From Turnera subulata (taxonomy: Eukaryota > Streptophyta > Magnoliopsida > Malpighiales > Passifloraceae), in contig JAKUCV010001073.1 of assembly GCA_028386065.3 (NCBI GenBank), forward strand, positions 35,996-99,995: a stretch of 64,000 nucleotides of DNA. Direction: 5' to 3'. Positions 33,787 to 44,843 of this stretch are shown here, one piece after another (the stretch's first letter is position 1; every line of letters starts with the position of its first letter). The position numbers and the translations under genes were made by a program. Under the pieces are notes generated by a model. That model saw only the letters and a list, made by a program, of their open reading frames with translations. It did no database searches and was not told the DNA's origin.

Positions 33787-36700
33787 TGAAACGCCCCGAC
33801 CCACATTTACCGTACACAGTAAACATGTGCCGGAACTGTAACGACCCAGCCAAACAAAGCCCAACATATAGTGTATACAACAGAAACTCGGGCTCAACAG
33901 CCCAAAATAAAAACATCAATAACATCATAACCGACCCAATGGCCCAACAATAGCAATATAATGCACAGCGGAAGACTTAATAACTCACAAAGACACTGTA
34001 TGCGACACTGATGCAAACTATGGATCCGAGCCCTGTCCAAGGGATAACGCCGCAGCCTGTCTGGAATGCACCAAACCTGTACCACAAATAATCCATCCTA
34101 CGGGATGAAAGCCCGCAGGTGAGGGGTGAGTCCAAAGTGCTCACCGACGAAGAATAGACAATCAATATGCAACACTAAAATTACTCAAGGTCAAAAACAA
34201 GCATAACAGCCAAACCAAAAGACAAGACCCAAAACTGGTCCAAGACCAAAAAGACTCAAAAAAAATCTAATTTTCCAATTTTATCTTTCCGGGCCCCGTC
34301 ACGGATAAGCTAGGGGTCAGACCTGGTTATCAACATATTCCGGGTGCCAGACCAAATCCTAGAGAACCTAGGAATCCACATCCCAAAAATACGAACCCAG
34401 GGAAAGACATCCCAAAAATAATCACGGGATAGACATCCCAAGCATAGACATGCTTATTACAAGTAACCCAGGTCATGGCCACCACAAAACAGTCTTAAAC
34501 CATCGAGTCGTACCACTACTTACCACGTGACAATTATATTATCATTATCCAGATCCAAATGAAGGGATCAACATCCCTAACCAAAATAACGGGATAGACA
34601 TCCCATCCAAACTGAGGATCGACATCCTTATCACAAATTATTAATTAATCCATTATTCTTATGGCCAAAGACACGAAAATAAATATCCAAAACTCAATGC
34701 ACAAGGATAAACATCCATAAACCAATCAAGATACTAGGATAAACATCCCGACAACAATCACACAATGTGACAAACAACAGTGCAACAACCATCAAACACA
34801 ACAACCGAGTAACACATATAGAAGGAAATCTATCCTCACCTTGGCCGATTACTCAACTCCGGAGACAATGACCGGTCCGAAGCCGACTCCTCGGGAAACT
34901 GCCCGATATCCGAACCTATACAACAAAACAATATATACACATAAATGCACATAATCGGTATGCTATGATGCCAAAACTACGAAATAACCCATCCCGGTTC
35001 ATATCCTTTATTATCAAATTTTACCGAAAATATTATACCATACGTATATCCGAATATAATTTCGGTACCATACTTTAATTAAAACTTTTTCAAAGTATTT
35101 TCATAAATTAATTATACTTTTCCCAAAATATAATCACCATAATTTTCTGGAAAAGATAACATATGTATATATATATTTCTAAAATATTTTTTTTATAAAA
35201 CTACTTACCATAATATAATTACCAAACATTATTATTTATCAAAAATATATATTAATCATGTGCTACATATGTTATTTTCTCGAAAATATATAATCATAAA
35301 ACTTACTCTGAAAATAAATACAATTTACTATATATATATTTTTATTTTCTAAAGACAAAATACTTTTCCAACAATTATAAATCAACATAATTATATATTT
35401 TTCAGAAATATACCTATATATTTTTTTCCAAGAATAAAAACATATTTATAGAATACTCCAGAAATATATTCAAGGTATATATCTTTTTTCTAAATAAACA
35501 TAATACTAATTTTTCAAAACAAAATATATTCATCTTTAATTTTCCAAGAATCAAAGTATATATATACATTTATATTTTTTTTTTTCAAAACCATAACTAA
35601 AGCTTACCATAATTTTCACAAGTGTACATATATTTTTTTCAAATTAAATACCAGAATAATTATAATTACTTGTTTATATTTATATTTATTTTATTTTTGT
35701 TATTATTTTTGTTATTTTTTTTATTTCTGGACTGGGCCATGAACAGTGAGCCTATGCCCAGCCCAGGTCCAACCCAAGTAAAATCAGCAACCCACTTAAA
35801 GAAACCTAGGTCCAAGCCCAGGTGCACAAACTCAGGCCTAGGGTGCAAGCCCAAGGCGCAAGCCCAGCCTAGCACCCATGACCCAGGATTGTAACCGGGT
35901 CTCGGTTGGGTCATCTCCAGCTGCTCACCTCGGCAGTGGCGGCGAGAACAGGCACGGCTGCTGACGGTGGCGCGAGCAGAGGACAGGAACAGATCGCAGT
36001 AGCTCGGTGGTGACTCCTCGGTGGCGGCGAGAATACGAGCGGCGTGGGGAGGAGCGTCGTCGGGGATGCGAGTGCTCATCGAGATGTTGGCGGCTGCAGG
36101 TGGTCGACGGTGCGAGGAGGCATCAGGGGTCATCGGCGGTGTAGCAGCAGGGAGAGGCGAGGCAGCGGCGACGAGGCGCGTCGGGGAGAAGGCGGCACGG
36201 ACGGAGACGATGACGCTAGCTGTTGGCGAAGGACGGTGGCTGGAGGGCTGTGGGATGGTTGTGGCGCGATGTGACGGGGAAAACAAACGGCGGCATTGTA
36301 CCGCAAAGGGGCGACAGCGTGACTTGGACCAACTGCAACGGACGGCGTGACGTGAGGGGGGTGGAGCTCGGGCTGCAGGCGCGGTGGTGGCATTTGGTGG
36401 CGGTGAAGAAGTGGAAGAAGAGGAGGGCGGCGGTGTGTTGTGTGTTTGGTGTATAGTTGTTTTTTTTTTGTTTTCCTTTCTAGTTTGTAAGTGGATTGCA
36501 GTGGTGGTCTAGGCGTGGTGGTCGGCCGGTAGTGGTGTGGTGTTGTGTATATGTGTCTGTGTTTTTTTTGCAGGGAAGATTTTGGGTAGAGAAGAAAATG
36601 GTGTAGGCAAATATTGTTGCAGGGAAAAGAAGGAAAATGCAGGGTCACGGGCACAGGTAAGGTTTCACAAGCCTCACATGAAAAATGCGGCTGCGTGACT

Positions 36701-36979
36701 CAATCACGCAGTCGTGTCCCGACCGGACCAGAAAATAACTGATACACCCACTTAATTATTTTCTGGTGTGATTTTCTGAAGATTTCGGAACCCAAAAAAT
36801 ACCGACTTAGGCCCGAAAAATCCACAGAAAAATATCGAGCGCGGGAAAAGCCTCGGTTTCGAAAAACGACGCTCGATTTACCTTGAATTAATTACCCAAG
36901 ATTAATTCTTTCGATAAATCACTGTAAAAAAACTTTTACAGTCCCGGTAAAAATCCAAATTTTTACCCAGGCTGTTACA
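33787..36979 (-). repeat. Element X right (5') LTR, complete
   Basis: 3193 bp; on the minus strand TGTAACAGCC (36979) to GGGGCGTTTCA (33787). It contains an AT-rich tract (about 35000-35720), the GC-rich leader block (about 35935-36560) ending in GAG|GTGAGC (GCTCAC at 35923-35928), and an array of GGGATAGACATCCC-like hairpin repeats at about 34380-34760. Beyond its outer end is an L1 fragment. Confidence 0.9.
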
Positions 36980-37536
36980 CCCTATGCCCACTCTATGGAG
37001 ATGCTATTGAGGAGATTGGCCATCTTTTGCTTTTTTATCCAAGTTCGGCCTCTCTGGCAATCCTTATGTCGATGGTGGGGCACTTCTTGGGTCTCCCCGA
37101 ATTCAATGGCAAACTGGTTTGGTCAATGGCCTTAGCTCTTTGGTACACGCCATTCGCAACAAGCCTGGGTCCTCTTGGGTTTAGCAATGCTAAGGTCTCT
37201 TTGGCTGGCTCGCAACACTGTGGCGTTCTCCCAGCGACCTTTACGCCAGGAGTTCTTATTTGATTTGGTGGTTTCCCAAGCTTTCTGGTGGTTCAAGACG
37301 GTTCATCCCCACTTCCCTTACAGTGCAGGTGCAGTCCGAGCCTCCTTAGAGACCTTTAGGCACTGTAGTGTTAGCAAACCAGTAACAATACGCTATTATG
37401 TTGAAAGCTTGTTGCTGTTGCAGTGCTTAGCGATGCCTCCTTCTTCTTGTATAAATACTTCAACTACTATTACTTGTACATGTCCTTACAGGCTGAATAA
37501 AAGTCTCACAATTAGCATAAAAAAACAAAACGTATG
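36980..37536 (+). pseudogene. L1-type LINE 3' end
   Basis: Begins inside the zinc-finger segment (CPLYGDAIEEIGHLLLFYP) and continues into the usual tail (LRSLWLARNTVAF, AFWWFKTVHPHFPYS). Stops and shifts break the frame. AATAAA at 37496-37501 and an A-rich end near 37515-37536 mark the 3' end. Element X is joined to its left side, so the LINE may have been the target of X. Confidence 0.72.
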
Positions 37537-37748
37537 GTGAAAAGAAAATACCAGCTTTAGAAAACGCTCTCTACCAACTACAGTAGAAAACACGTGCTAC
37601 AGTAGAAAAAATTTCCCGATCAAGCCAGGCACGTTCCCGGCGCGGCCAAGCATGGCCTGAGGAGATCGATCTCCCCCCTTGTGAAGCCGTGCAACCGGTC
37701 CCTTCCACCACGTCGAGTCCTCGATGACCTCCCAACAGCACCTCCAGT
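37537..37748 (+). other. 5' region of the ORF1-only L1 derivative
   Basis: GC-rich leader, with GGCCAAGCATGGCCTG near 37644 repeated 165 bases later inside the reading frame (near 37809). The exact 5' end is unclear; it lies between about 37545 and 37620. Confidence 0.5.
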
Positions 37749-39805
37749 TTGACGACGAGCAGCAACACGAGAACCACTTCCCGGTCTACCTTGGAGTTTC
37801 CCCGGCAAGGCCAAGCATGGCCTGAAGAGAACGATCTCACCCCATGTGAAGCCTTGTTACCGGTCTCCCCCACTAAGAATCGGCCCCTCAACACCAGGCC
37901 CAGCTTGAAGACGCAAGATACCCCACGCGCCGCGACTGCAGTGCGCGTGCCGCCGTCTACCGCCACTGCTCCGGTTGCCGCAGACATGAGCGAGCCACCG
38001 GAGGACATGGAGTCCGATGCCAACGACTCTGACCAGACCCGCCACCAACTATCCAACGGCAGCCCAGTCCAACGTCGCCGATCTCGTTCACGAGACCGGG
38101 GAGCCGCTCCATCCACCACTGACAACCGATGCCACCCATCGCCCCCTCCTCGGGCGACGCGGGAGCTGGCAGCCTCTCCCCCGGTGGTATCCAGCCCATC
38201 CTCCGCCTCCACTGTGAGGGTAGGCGAGAACACTACAATTGCCGTTCACGTTGAAGCCCGAGGTCCACCGGCACTAGTGATGAAACCACCTCATCCAGCT
38301 AATATGTCTGTCCTCGAACCCACCAGCACACCCCCACCACACCCGTTGGCCGTGCACACACCCGGGAATGCAGATACCGACGTTCTCATGGAGGCCGAAC
38401 GCCCCTCTTATCGGGACTCACTTCTGTCTAGGGCCAATCTCCTATACCAAGCAGATCCTTGGGAAGTAGAAGGCGAAGCCGAGTTCGAGGAGGGTGACCT
38501 GATAGTTTCTCATACGAATGGAGTGGCAAATCTAGAACCATCCGATCCATTCAAAGCTCGCCTGGATAAGCCATGGGAAAATGATGTAATAGTCAAATTG
38601 TTTGGTCGTCCTATTGGTTTCAAAGCACTGCACACTAATTTGCAGACTCTTTGGAAACCAAATGGACCGTTCAAAATCGTAGACCTGGAAAATAACTCCT
38701 ATGTGGTGCGGTTCTGGGAAGAGAAGGATTACCTTCATGCCTTGACAGACAGACGATGGCTCATATACCGCAGTGTGCTTAGTGTCCAACCCTGGACACC
38801 TAATTTCCGTGCATCCATCGGCAAGATTGACTCGGACGTGACGTGGATCCAGTTTCCCGACTTTCCCACCAACCGCTACCACTCTAGGATTCTCCGTCAA
38901 CTGGGCAACATGGTGGGCAGGACAATCAGACTTGACGGTAACTCCTCTAATCCTAGTAGAGCAAAATTCGCTAGAATAGCTGTATGCCTCGATTTAACAA
39001 AGCCATTGCCAGGGACAGTTCACTTGGAAGGTGAACCCTTAAAGGTAAGCTACGAAGGCTTGCCCGATATATGTTATATGTGTGGGAAACTTGATCATAA
39101 TGTGTTAGGTTGCCCGGATGCTCCGCATTCACAAAACGAGATAATAGCGCCATCAACTACAGGTTTGATGGCGTCTGAGCGGCCGGTTGCCATGTCCGGG
39201 GACGGACGGGGTGAATGGATGAATGCGCCTAAATTCTCGAGACGTCCACCCCGATGCCAAATCCCGAGTAATCAGGTTCCTACATTGTCCCGCAACCCTG
39301 TCTATCCACCCAACCGATTTCACCTGCTGAGTAATGCTCGGCCTGATGTCCAAACACCGGCTATCCCCCCAGCACTAATGAACCCCCCCTAGCTACACCA
39401 ACCTTACCTAATGTCCTACCAGTGGTGTCTTCTGTTCCGGATCCTCCCCCAATACCACTACACCCCATTGACAGCCAACCCTCTCCCGACCAACCCCCTA
39501 CCTTACCTTCTCTTCTAGACATTCTCGGGGAGGGGTCCATTAAGAAATCCAAAAGCAAACTTCACAACCGTATCCAGAAGCAATCCACGAAGAAATCTCA
39601 ACCTGTGAAAATTTCCAAGCTCACAAAGGATAATTCCAAAAGACAAACCCTTCGAGATGTATCCAATGCCCAACCCCCCCAGCCTACCCCTGATCTTTCC
39701 CGGCCTCCCACTGGACCTCTCCCACCTACAGCTCCTATCTCAACCATTTACCCACTCGTCTCCTCCAATTTCAACCAAACCAACCCTCGACCTCATAAAC
39801 CCTAG
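37749..39805 (+). pseudogene. L1 ORF1 (gag-like RNA-binding protein), one frameshift
   Basis: Frame open from 37749 (TTG) to TAG at 39390; the first ATG in frame is at 37986. An N-terminal Pro/Ser/Arg-rich region is followed by a DUF4283 domain (about residues 275-355, PWENDVIVKLFGRPIGF, RRWLIYRSVLSVQPW) and a CX2CX4HX5C zinc knuckle at residues 442-455. This is the standard plant L1 ORF1, which coats LINE RNA. After a C-run near 39383 the reading continues in another frame to 39805 with a basic segment (KKSKSKLHNRIQKQSTKKSQ), so a slip in the C-run probably broke the end. No ORF2 follows. Domain assignment is firm; start is uncertain. Confidence 0.85.
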
Positions 39806-40158
39806 AATCACACAGCTGTGGTTCTGGGAGAAGAGTGCCACAGCATGATTTTCTCTCCTGGTGCGTCCAGCTCCAAGATGGATGTGGATTGGCGGACGGT
39901 GCCTCCCCAACCTCACTGACCGATCTACTCCCTCGAGCTTGTATTTTACCCGTATCAGATTCACCTCAGCCCGATTCTTGGAATGTTTCCAGTATTTTGT
40001 ATGATTTGGGATTTTGATATATCGTCATGTATCGTTCCGTTTGGTCCATCATTTTTTCTTGTATAAGATAGAAGTCGAATTGAGCTAACGACTTCTAATC
40101 ATGTATTAAGCTCACGTATATTTGATTAATATACTTCCTGGTTTCGAAAAAAAAAAAA
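39806..40158 (+). other. 3' UTR and poly(A) tail of the ORF1-only L1 derivative
   Basis: No coding content recognised. Ends with an uninterrupted 12-base A run at 40147-40158, a LINE-type end. A target duplication could not be settled; CTACAGT occurs on both sides but is too short. Confidence 0.7.
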
Positions 40159-40617
40159 CGTACTTTAGCCTAGCTACAGTGGAGTTTAGGTTGGTTGGTG
40201 GAAGTTGAGCTGGTCGGACTTAGTTGTTAATGACTGGCAACAAAAAAAAATAATAAAAAGACTTATTTCCACACTTCCTCGTGGACAAGCACTTTGCTGA
40301 CATACAATAATTTTATATAACTTTATCGATCGATGTATAATGTGGTAATATTAATAATATTGGCCCTTCTGAATTTGTTAATGGAAAATAAGTTATTGAC
40401 CCAGTTTGGTCTTACTGTAGGCCTATTTCTTATTAAACGAGACAAATTGCAAGATTCTTAAAGTGAGCCATGATTAAACAATAATTAAATTGGTTGAGCC
40501 GTGATAAAAAGTCAGAAATTATATTTAAAAAGTTAAACGTAAGACCAGCATGACTACATTTTGTCACTTTATTGTAATCTACTAGGCATCTTGCCTCTTT
40601 GACCTCTTAGCATTTTT
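40159..40617. other. No gene seen
   Basis: AT-rich sequence with an A run at 40240-40258. I see no gene or repeat structure. Confidence 0.6.
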
Positions 40618-40624
40618 TGATATA

Positions 40625-40989
40625 AATCAAGGTTATAAAACCCGGCCCGGCCATTGACCCGTTTCAGTGGCCTGGTCGTAAGTTTAGAGGTTAACAATGG
40701 TTCAACCGAATCAGATCGGTATTAAAAATTAATAATAAGTATATAATTTTCTTAACAAAGGTCCAACTAAAGGTCTAATTATGGTATGACCAAGGAAAAT
40801 TTTGAAATTTTTGACTTTTAATTCAGAGAAAACCAGAAATAGGTCAATAAACTTGGGAAACCCGGAGAACCCGTCATGACCCGGCCAGTTTTTTAAGATT
40901 GCAACCCGGAGGGATAAAAACCCCAAAATTATCTCCGGGTCACAGTTACCTGGGTTCAACCGGCCTGTCGGGTCCCGGTTTGACAACAA
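40625..40989. mobile_element. Degenerate MITE candidate (hAT-like)
   Basis: 365 bp between two copies of TGATATA (40618-40624, 40990-40996). The ends are loose inverted repeats: TTATAAAACCCGGCC on the left and GGTCCCGGTTTGACAACAA on the right. Both ends are GC-rich with CCGG blocks, and the centre is AT-rich. No coding capacity. Confidence 0.4.
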
Positions 40990-40996
40990 TGATATA

Positions 40997-41435
40997 CACT
41001 ATGCAATTTTGTTGACTGGAAGGAAGCATGACATTTCCCAATAAATCCTCATGAAGTATTATCATTTCCAGTTGAAAAAAAATGATATATAATTAACTTA
41101 TATTTTCTAAATTTATACATTTTTAAAAAAATTAAAAGGAAATGGTAGAAATTAATATATTTTAAACTATTGAAAGTAATATTTTTTAATAAAATAGCAT
41201 ACTTTTATTTTAATAAAATTACTCTAAATTCTAAAAATTATTTTTTAAAAAAATCAATTGGTAATTAATGAAACTTTAAAGGATAAAAATTAAATAATAT
41301 AAATTTTTAACGATTAAAATTACTACTAAGAGGACGTATGTAAAAATTATCATAAATTTTATATAGTAAATTAAAATACTATTACTAAAATTAGCTGACC
41401 CAGCTAGTTTTTTATTGACCAAGTTGAACCGATGA
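40997..41435. other. AT-rich sequence, no gene seen
   Basis: Strongly AT-rich. Ends with TTGACCAAGTTGAACCGATGA, the sequence duplicated at the left edge of element Y. Confidence 0.6.
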
Positions 41436-41486
41436 TGTAACGACCCGGGTAAATTTTCCTTGATTTTTACCAAGTTGAACCAATGA
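41421..41486 (+). repeat. Rearranged left edge of element Y
   Basis: Host-like AAGTTGAACCGATGA, then 45 bp of the Y LTR start (41436-41480, TGTAACGACCCGGG...ACCAAGTTGA), then host-like AACCAATGA, then the LTR start again at 41487. ACCAAGTTGA is shared by the LTR and the host flank. Confidence 0.8.
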
Positions 41487-41803
41487 TGTAACGACCCTGC
41501 TCTTATTTAATTTTAATTGGGCTACTAAAAGGCCAATTTTATTTAGTTCCTCGTTTAAATTTTACGTTTATCTGGGCTCGTACAAGGCCCATTGTATTTA
41601 ACTTTTGGTTATTTAGTTTATATTGGGCTAATTAATAAAAAGCCCATGTTGTTTATTTATTTTAATTATGCCTCCTATTTAATTTTCGAATTATGTTGAT
41701 ATTAGATTTATCCTCCGTTGGGCTAAACGTTCGTGAAGGCCTACCGAGTTTAATTTTTAAATTTCCTTAACTATGTTTTAATTGAATTATAAAAGGCCTA
41801 TAC

Positions 41804-41841
<38 letters not shown>

Positions 41842-44442
41842 ATATATATTTCTATTGTATTTATTCGCGTAAGCATAGGCTAAAATAATATTAGACCCGT
41901 AACTTAATTAAATTATTGATTTTAATCTTATACAAGTATATACATATATATCGTATAACGTACTGTAGTTATTTTTACCGGTATAGATATTGCTAGACTA
42001 TATTTTTTTATTCAATTAATGATTATAGTTTTATGTATATAAGTACTCACGATTATATAAGATTTACTAAATGTATATATCGTTTACAACGGTTATTTCT
42101 ACTAATTAATATACATGTATATATGGGTCATAACTTCAATTAATTACAAATAGAATTCTTTTTATGAATAATTATGCTTAAGAAATATTATTTACGTCAT
42201 ATGGACTGTGGGTATTTAACGGGTCGTAACTTGATTTATTTACAAATATATTATCTTAAATATACAGTACGTATAAGTGCACGTATATATGCCTTATTGT
42301 CATAAGCGGCCTAAGGGCCGGGATATCGGCTTGGACGCTCGGTTTCGGTTTTTGATTTATGTTGGATATGATTGGTATACCAGATGGAAAAATAAATTAT
42401 TAGTAACCTCCACAGAAATGAATAAGAGAACTATGGAAATAATAAAATGAACTGATAAGCCGTCTAATAACTCTTAATCGGCATCATGCATAATCATCTT
42501 GTTTGTGCATAATAAGTGATTACTGTTGTTATATTATAGGAATATCAAGGCTTAACCAGATACCAGCTTCCGAGGAGTATCAGGTGAGGTTGCATATACG
42601 TCATTCCACCCGTGATAGCCGGGATGGTTGGTCTTGGAACTACATAGGTTCCATTGCATCTTATGGTTATTGTTGTTGATAACTTTGTGATATTTGCCGA
42701 TATTTGTTGTGAGAGTAGATTTCCTTTGATATGTGCTGCAATACTTTGTGTGCTTGTTGTTTGATTGAACTGCTGAGATATTCACTGTTGGATATTTGAC
42801 TGCCGTGATTATTGCTGTTGAGATTGCTGGACTGTGATATTGATTCTGTGGATATTGTGTTGAGATTGTTGTTGGGGTATTGACCATGGAAAATTGATAA
42901 TGGATATTGGAAATGGAAATTGGATAGTTGGAAATTGTGTTGACGACTTTAATGTCACTTGGAAAGTAGTGGTACGACTCGATGGGTAAAGACTGTTTTG
43001 TGGTGGCCGTGACCTGGGTTACTTGTGATAAGCATGTCTATGCTTGGGATGTCTATCCCGTGATTATATTTGGGATGTCTATCCCTGGGTTCTCTATTGG
43101 GATGTCTATCCCTGGGTTACTATTTTGGGATGTCGATCCCTAGGTTCTCTTGGTTTTGGTCTGGCACCCGAAATAAGTTGATATCCAGGTCTGACCCCTA
43201 GCTTGTCCAGTGACAGGGCCCGGAAGATAAAATTGGTAATAATAATAAATATTCTTTTGGCCTTGGCTCAGTTTTGATTAAGATGTGTTTTTGCTTTGTT
43301 AGGCTGTGATGTGATATGTTCATATGCATGTTGTCTCATGATCATACCCTGGGAGGTTGTCAGTATAGTTGGTTGACCGTGGTCGGCATAGGTTGCCGGT
43401 TTGCGGGTGTTGTTTGTTGTCGTTGGTCGTGAGTAGTCTATTGTTGTTGGCATCGGTTGCCAGTTGTCCTTTGTTTATTGTCGGTTTCTTTTGATAATTG
43501 TCGGATGAGTATCCTTTGTCGGTTTTGATCGGATATTGAGATATGTTGGTTGTCGACTGTGGTCGACGGTTGGATGGTCGTTATTTCTAAGGTTATGTTT
43601 AAACTTAATGAGGATTGTTGTTGTGGTTACGAGTTGCTGTGGTAGCTGTTGTTGCTGTTGCTGTGTTGTGAATCTACCCAGGGACCGGTTTGAGATGTTG
43701 ATTGGGTATGGTCCGTGCAGGTTGCCGGCTACCCGGTGAGCGAGGTTCACGTGATTTTGAGATTGTTTTGGTACCAGGTTGGATGATCGGCAAGCACAGT
43801 AACGGTATGTTATCACACGATGAGGAACCTCTGTTGAGTATAGTCTGACAAGACTAGAGTATGAGTTGTATAGACTGGGACGGTTACCCAATATGTAGTT
43901 GAGTTGAGGCTTCCTGGACGGGCACTAGAGTATTGTACAGTTTGTGAGGTGTTGAGTGGTCGGTGCATTGCATAGTCGATGGGGTGGACATTTGCATAGT
44001 CCGCATTGCTCTTTATGACTGTATTTGTACAGTGTTCTGTTCACTACTCATATGCCGTATTGATGTGCTCTTGACTGTTAAACAAGCTATGTTGTTCATC
44101 ATGGGTTATGTGTCGGTGAAATTATGGAGAATCTCACCCCTCACCTGCTCCATCGGCAGGCTACGTTGTTCCTTCTACAGGTATGCATCATGGCAGGCTG
44201 CGGCTTCTCCTCCAAAGGATCTGAATCCATAGTTTTGCATGGGGTCGATTCATGCTTTTGCTGTGATTATTAAAAATTGCTTCCGCTGTGCTATTATTGT
44301 TATTGTACCCGAGGTCAGGTGATTGATATTATTGTTGGGCCATTGGGCCGGATTTTCTGTTGTATATGTTGTTTGTGCCACGTGTCGGCACTGTTGTTCG
44401 ATAATTACTGTGAATTGGGTAAATAGTAGTCGGGGTGTTTCA
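41487..44442 (+). repeat. Element Y left (5') LTR, 1.8 kb deleted
   Basis: 2956 bp. After TGTAACGACCC it jumps to CTCTTATTTAATTTT, equal to about 46745 in the right LTR. It therefore lacks the segment matching about 44855-46744, which holds the GC-rich leader block and the splice site. It carries a (TA)n tract (41803-41850) absent from the right LTR. Confidence 0.9.
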
Positions 44443-44843
44443 TTTTGGTAGCGGAGCGGGCGGTAGGTCATTGGGTGTTTGCGGTAGGTCCTTGGGTGTT
44501 TGTTGTGCTATCTTGCTGTGCATAGCTCGCTCCACATGATTAACATGATTGCATGCACATTCATATAGCTAGTGCATTATGGATCCAGTCGAGGGATGCC
44601 AGCCTGCTGCAGAACATTCACATGTGAGTATTCTCTCTTTTGAATACATTTTGAACGCCTAACTGTATGTGTTTCGGTGCTTAACAGTATTCTTGCTTGG
44701 TTACTCCGAAGTTTTGCTAATGAGTTTATGAAAATCTAACAAGTTTTTGAAAGATAAGTTTTGAAAAATGACATGTTTTTGGTAAAATGGTTTTTGAATA
44801 AGCGGGAATTTTGGGGACGAAATTCTTCTTAAGGTGGGTAGAC
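44443..44843 (+). other. Element Y interior: primer site, gag start, polypurine tract
   Basis: TTTTGGTAGCGGAGCGGGCG follows the left LTR (primer site region). An AG at 44567-44568 precedes ATG at 44579. The frame MDPVEGCQPAAEHSHV... stops at 44660-44662 after 27 codons; only about the first 16 match gag. TTTTGGGGACGAAATTC (from 44811) and TAAGGTGGGTAGAC lead into the right LTR. Confidence 0.85.

Noticed and set aside
34316..34760. Binding-site array of GGATAGACATCCC-like words as a host regulatory region
   Set aside because: It is part of the X LTR and recurs in LTRs of A and Y; reported as an LTR module instead.
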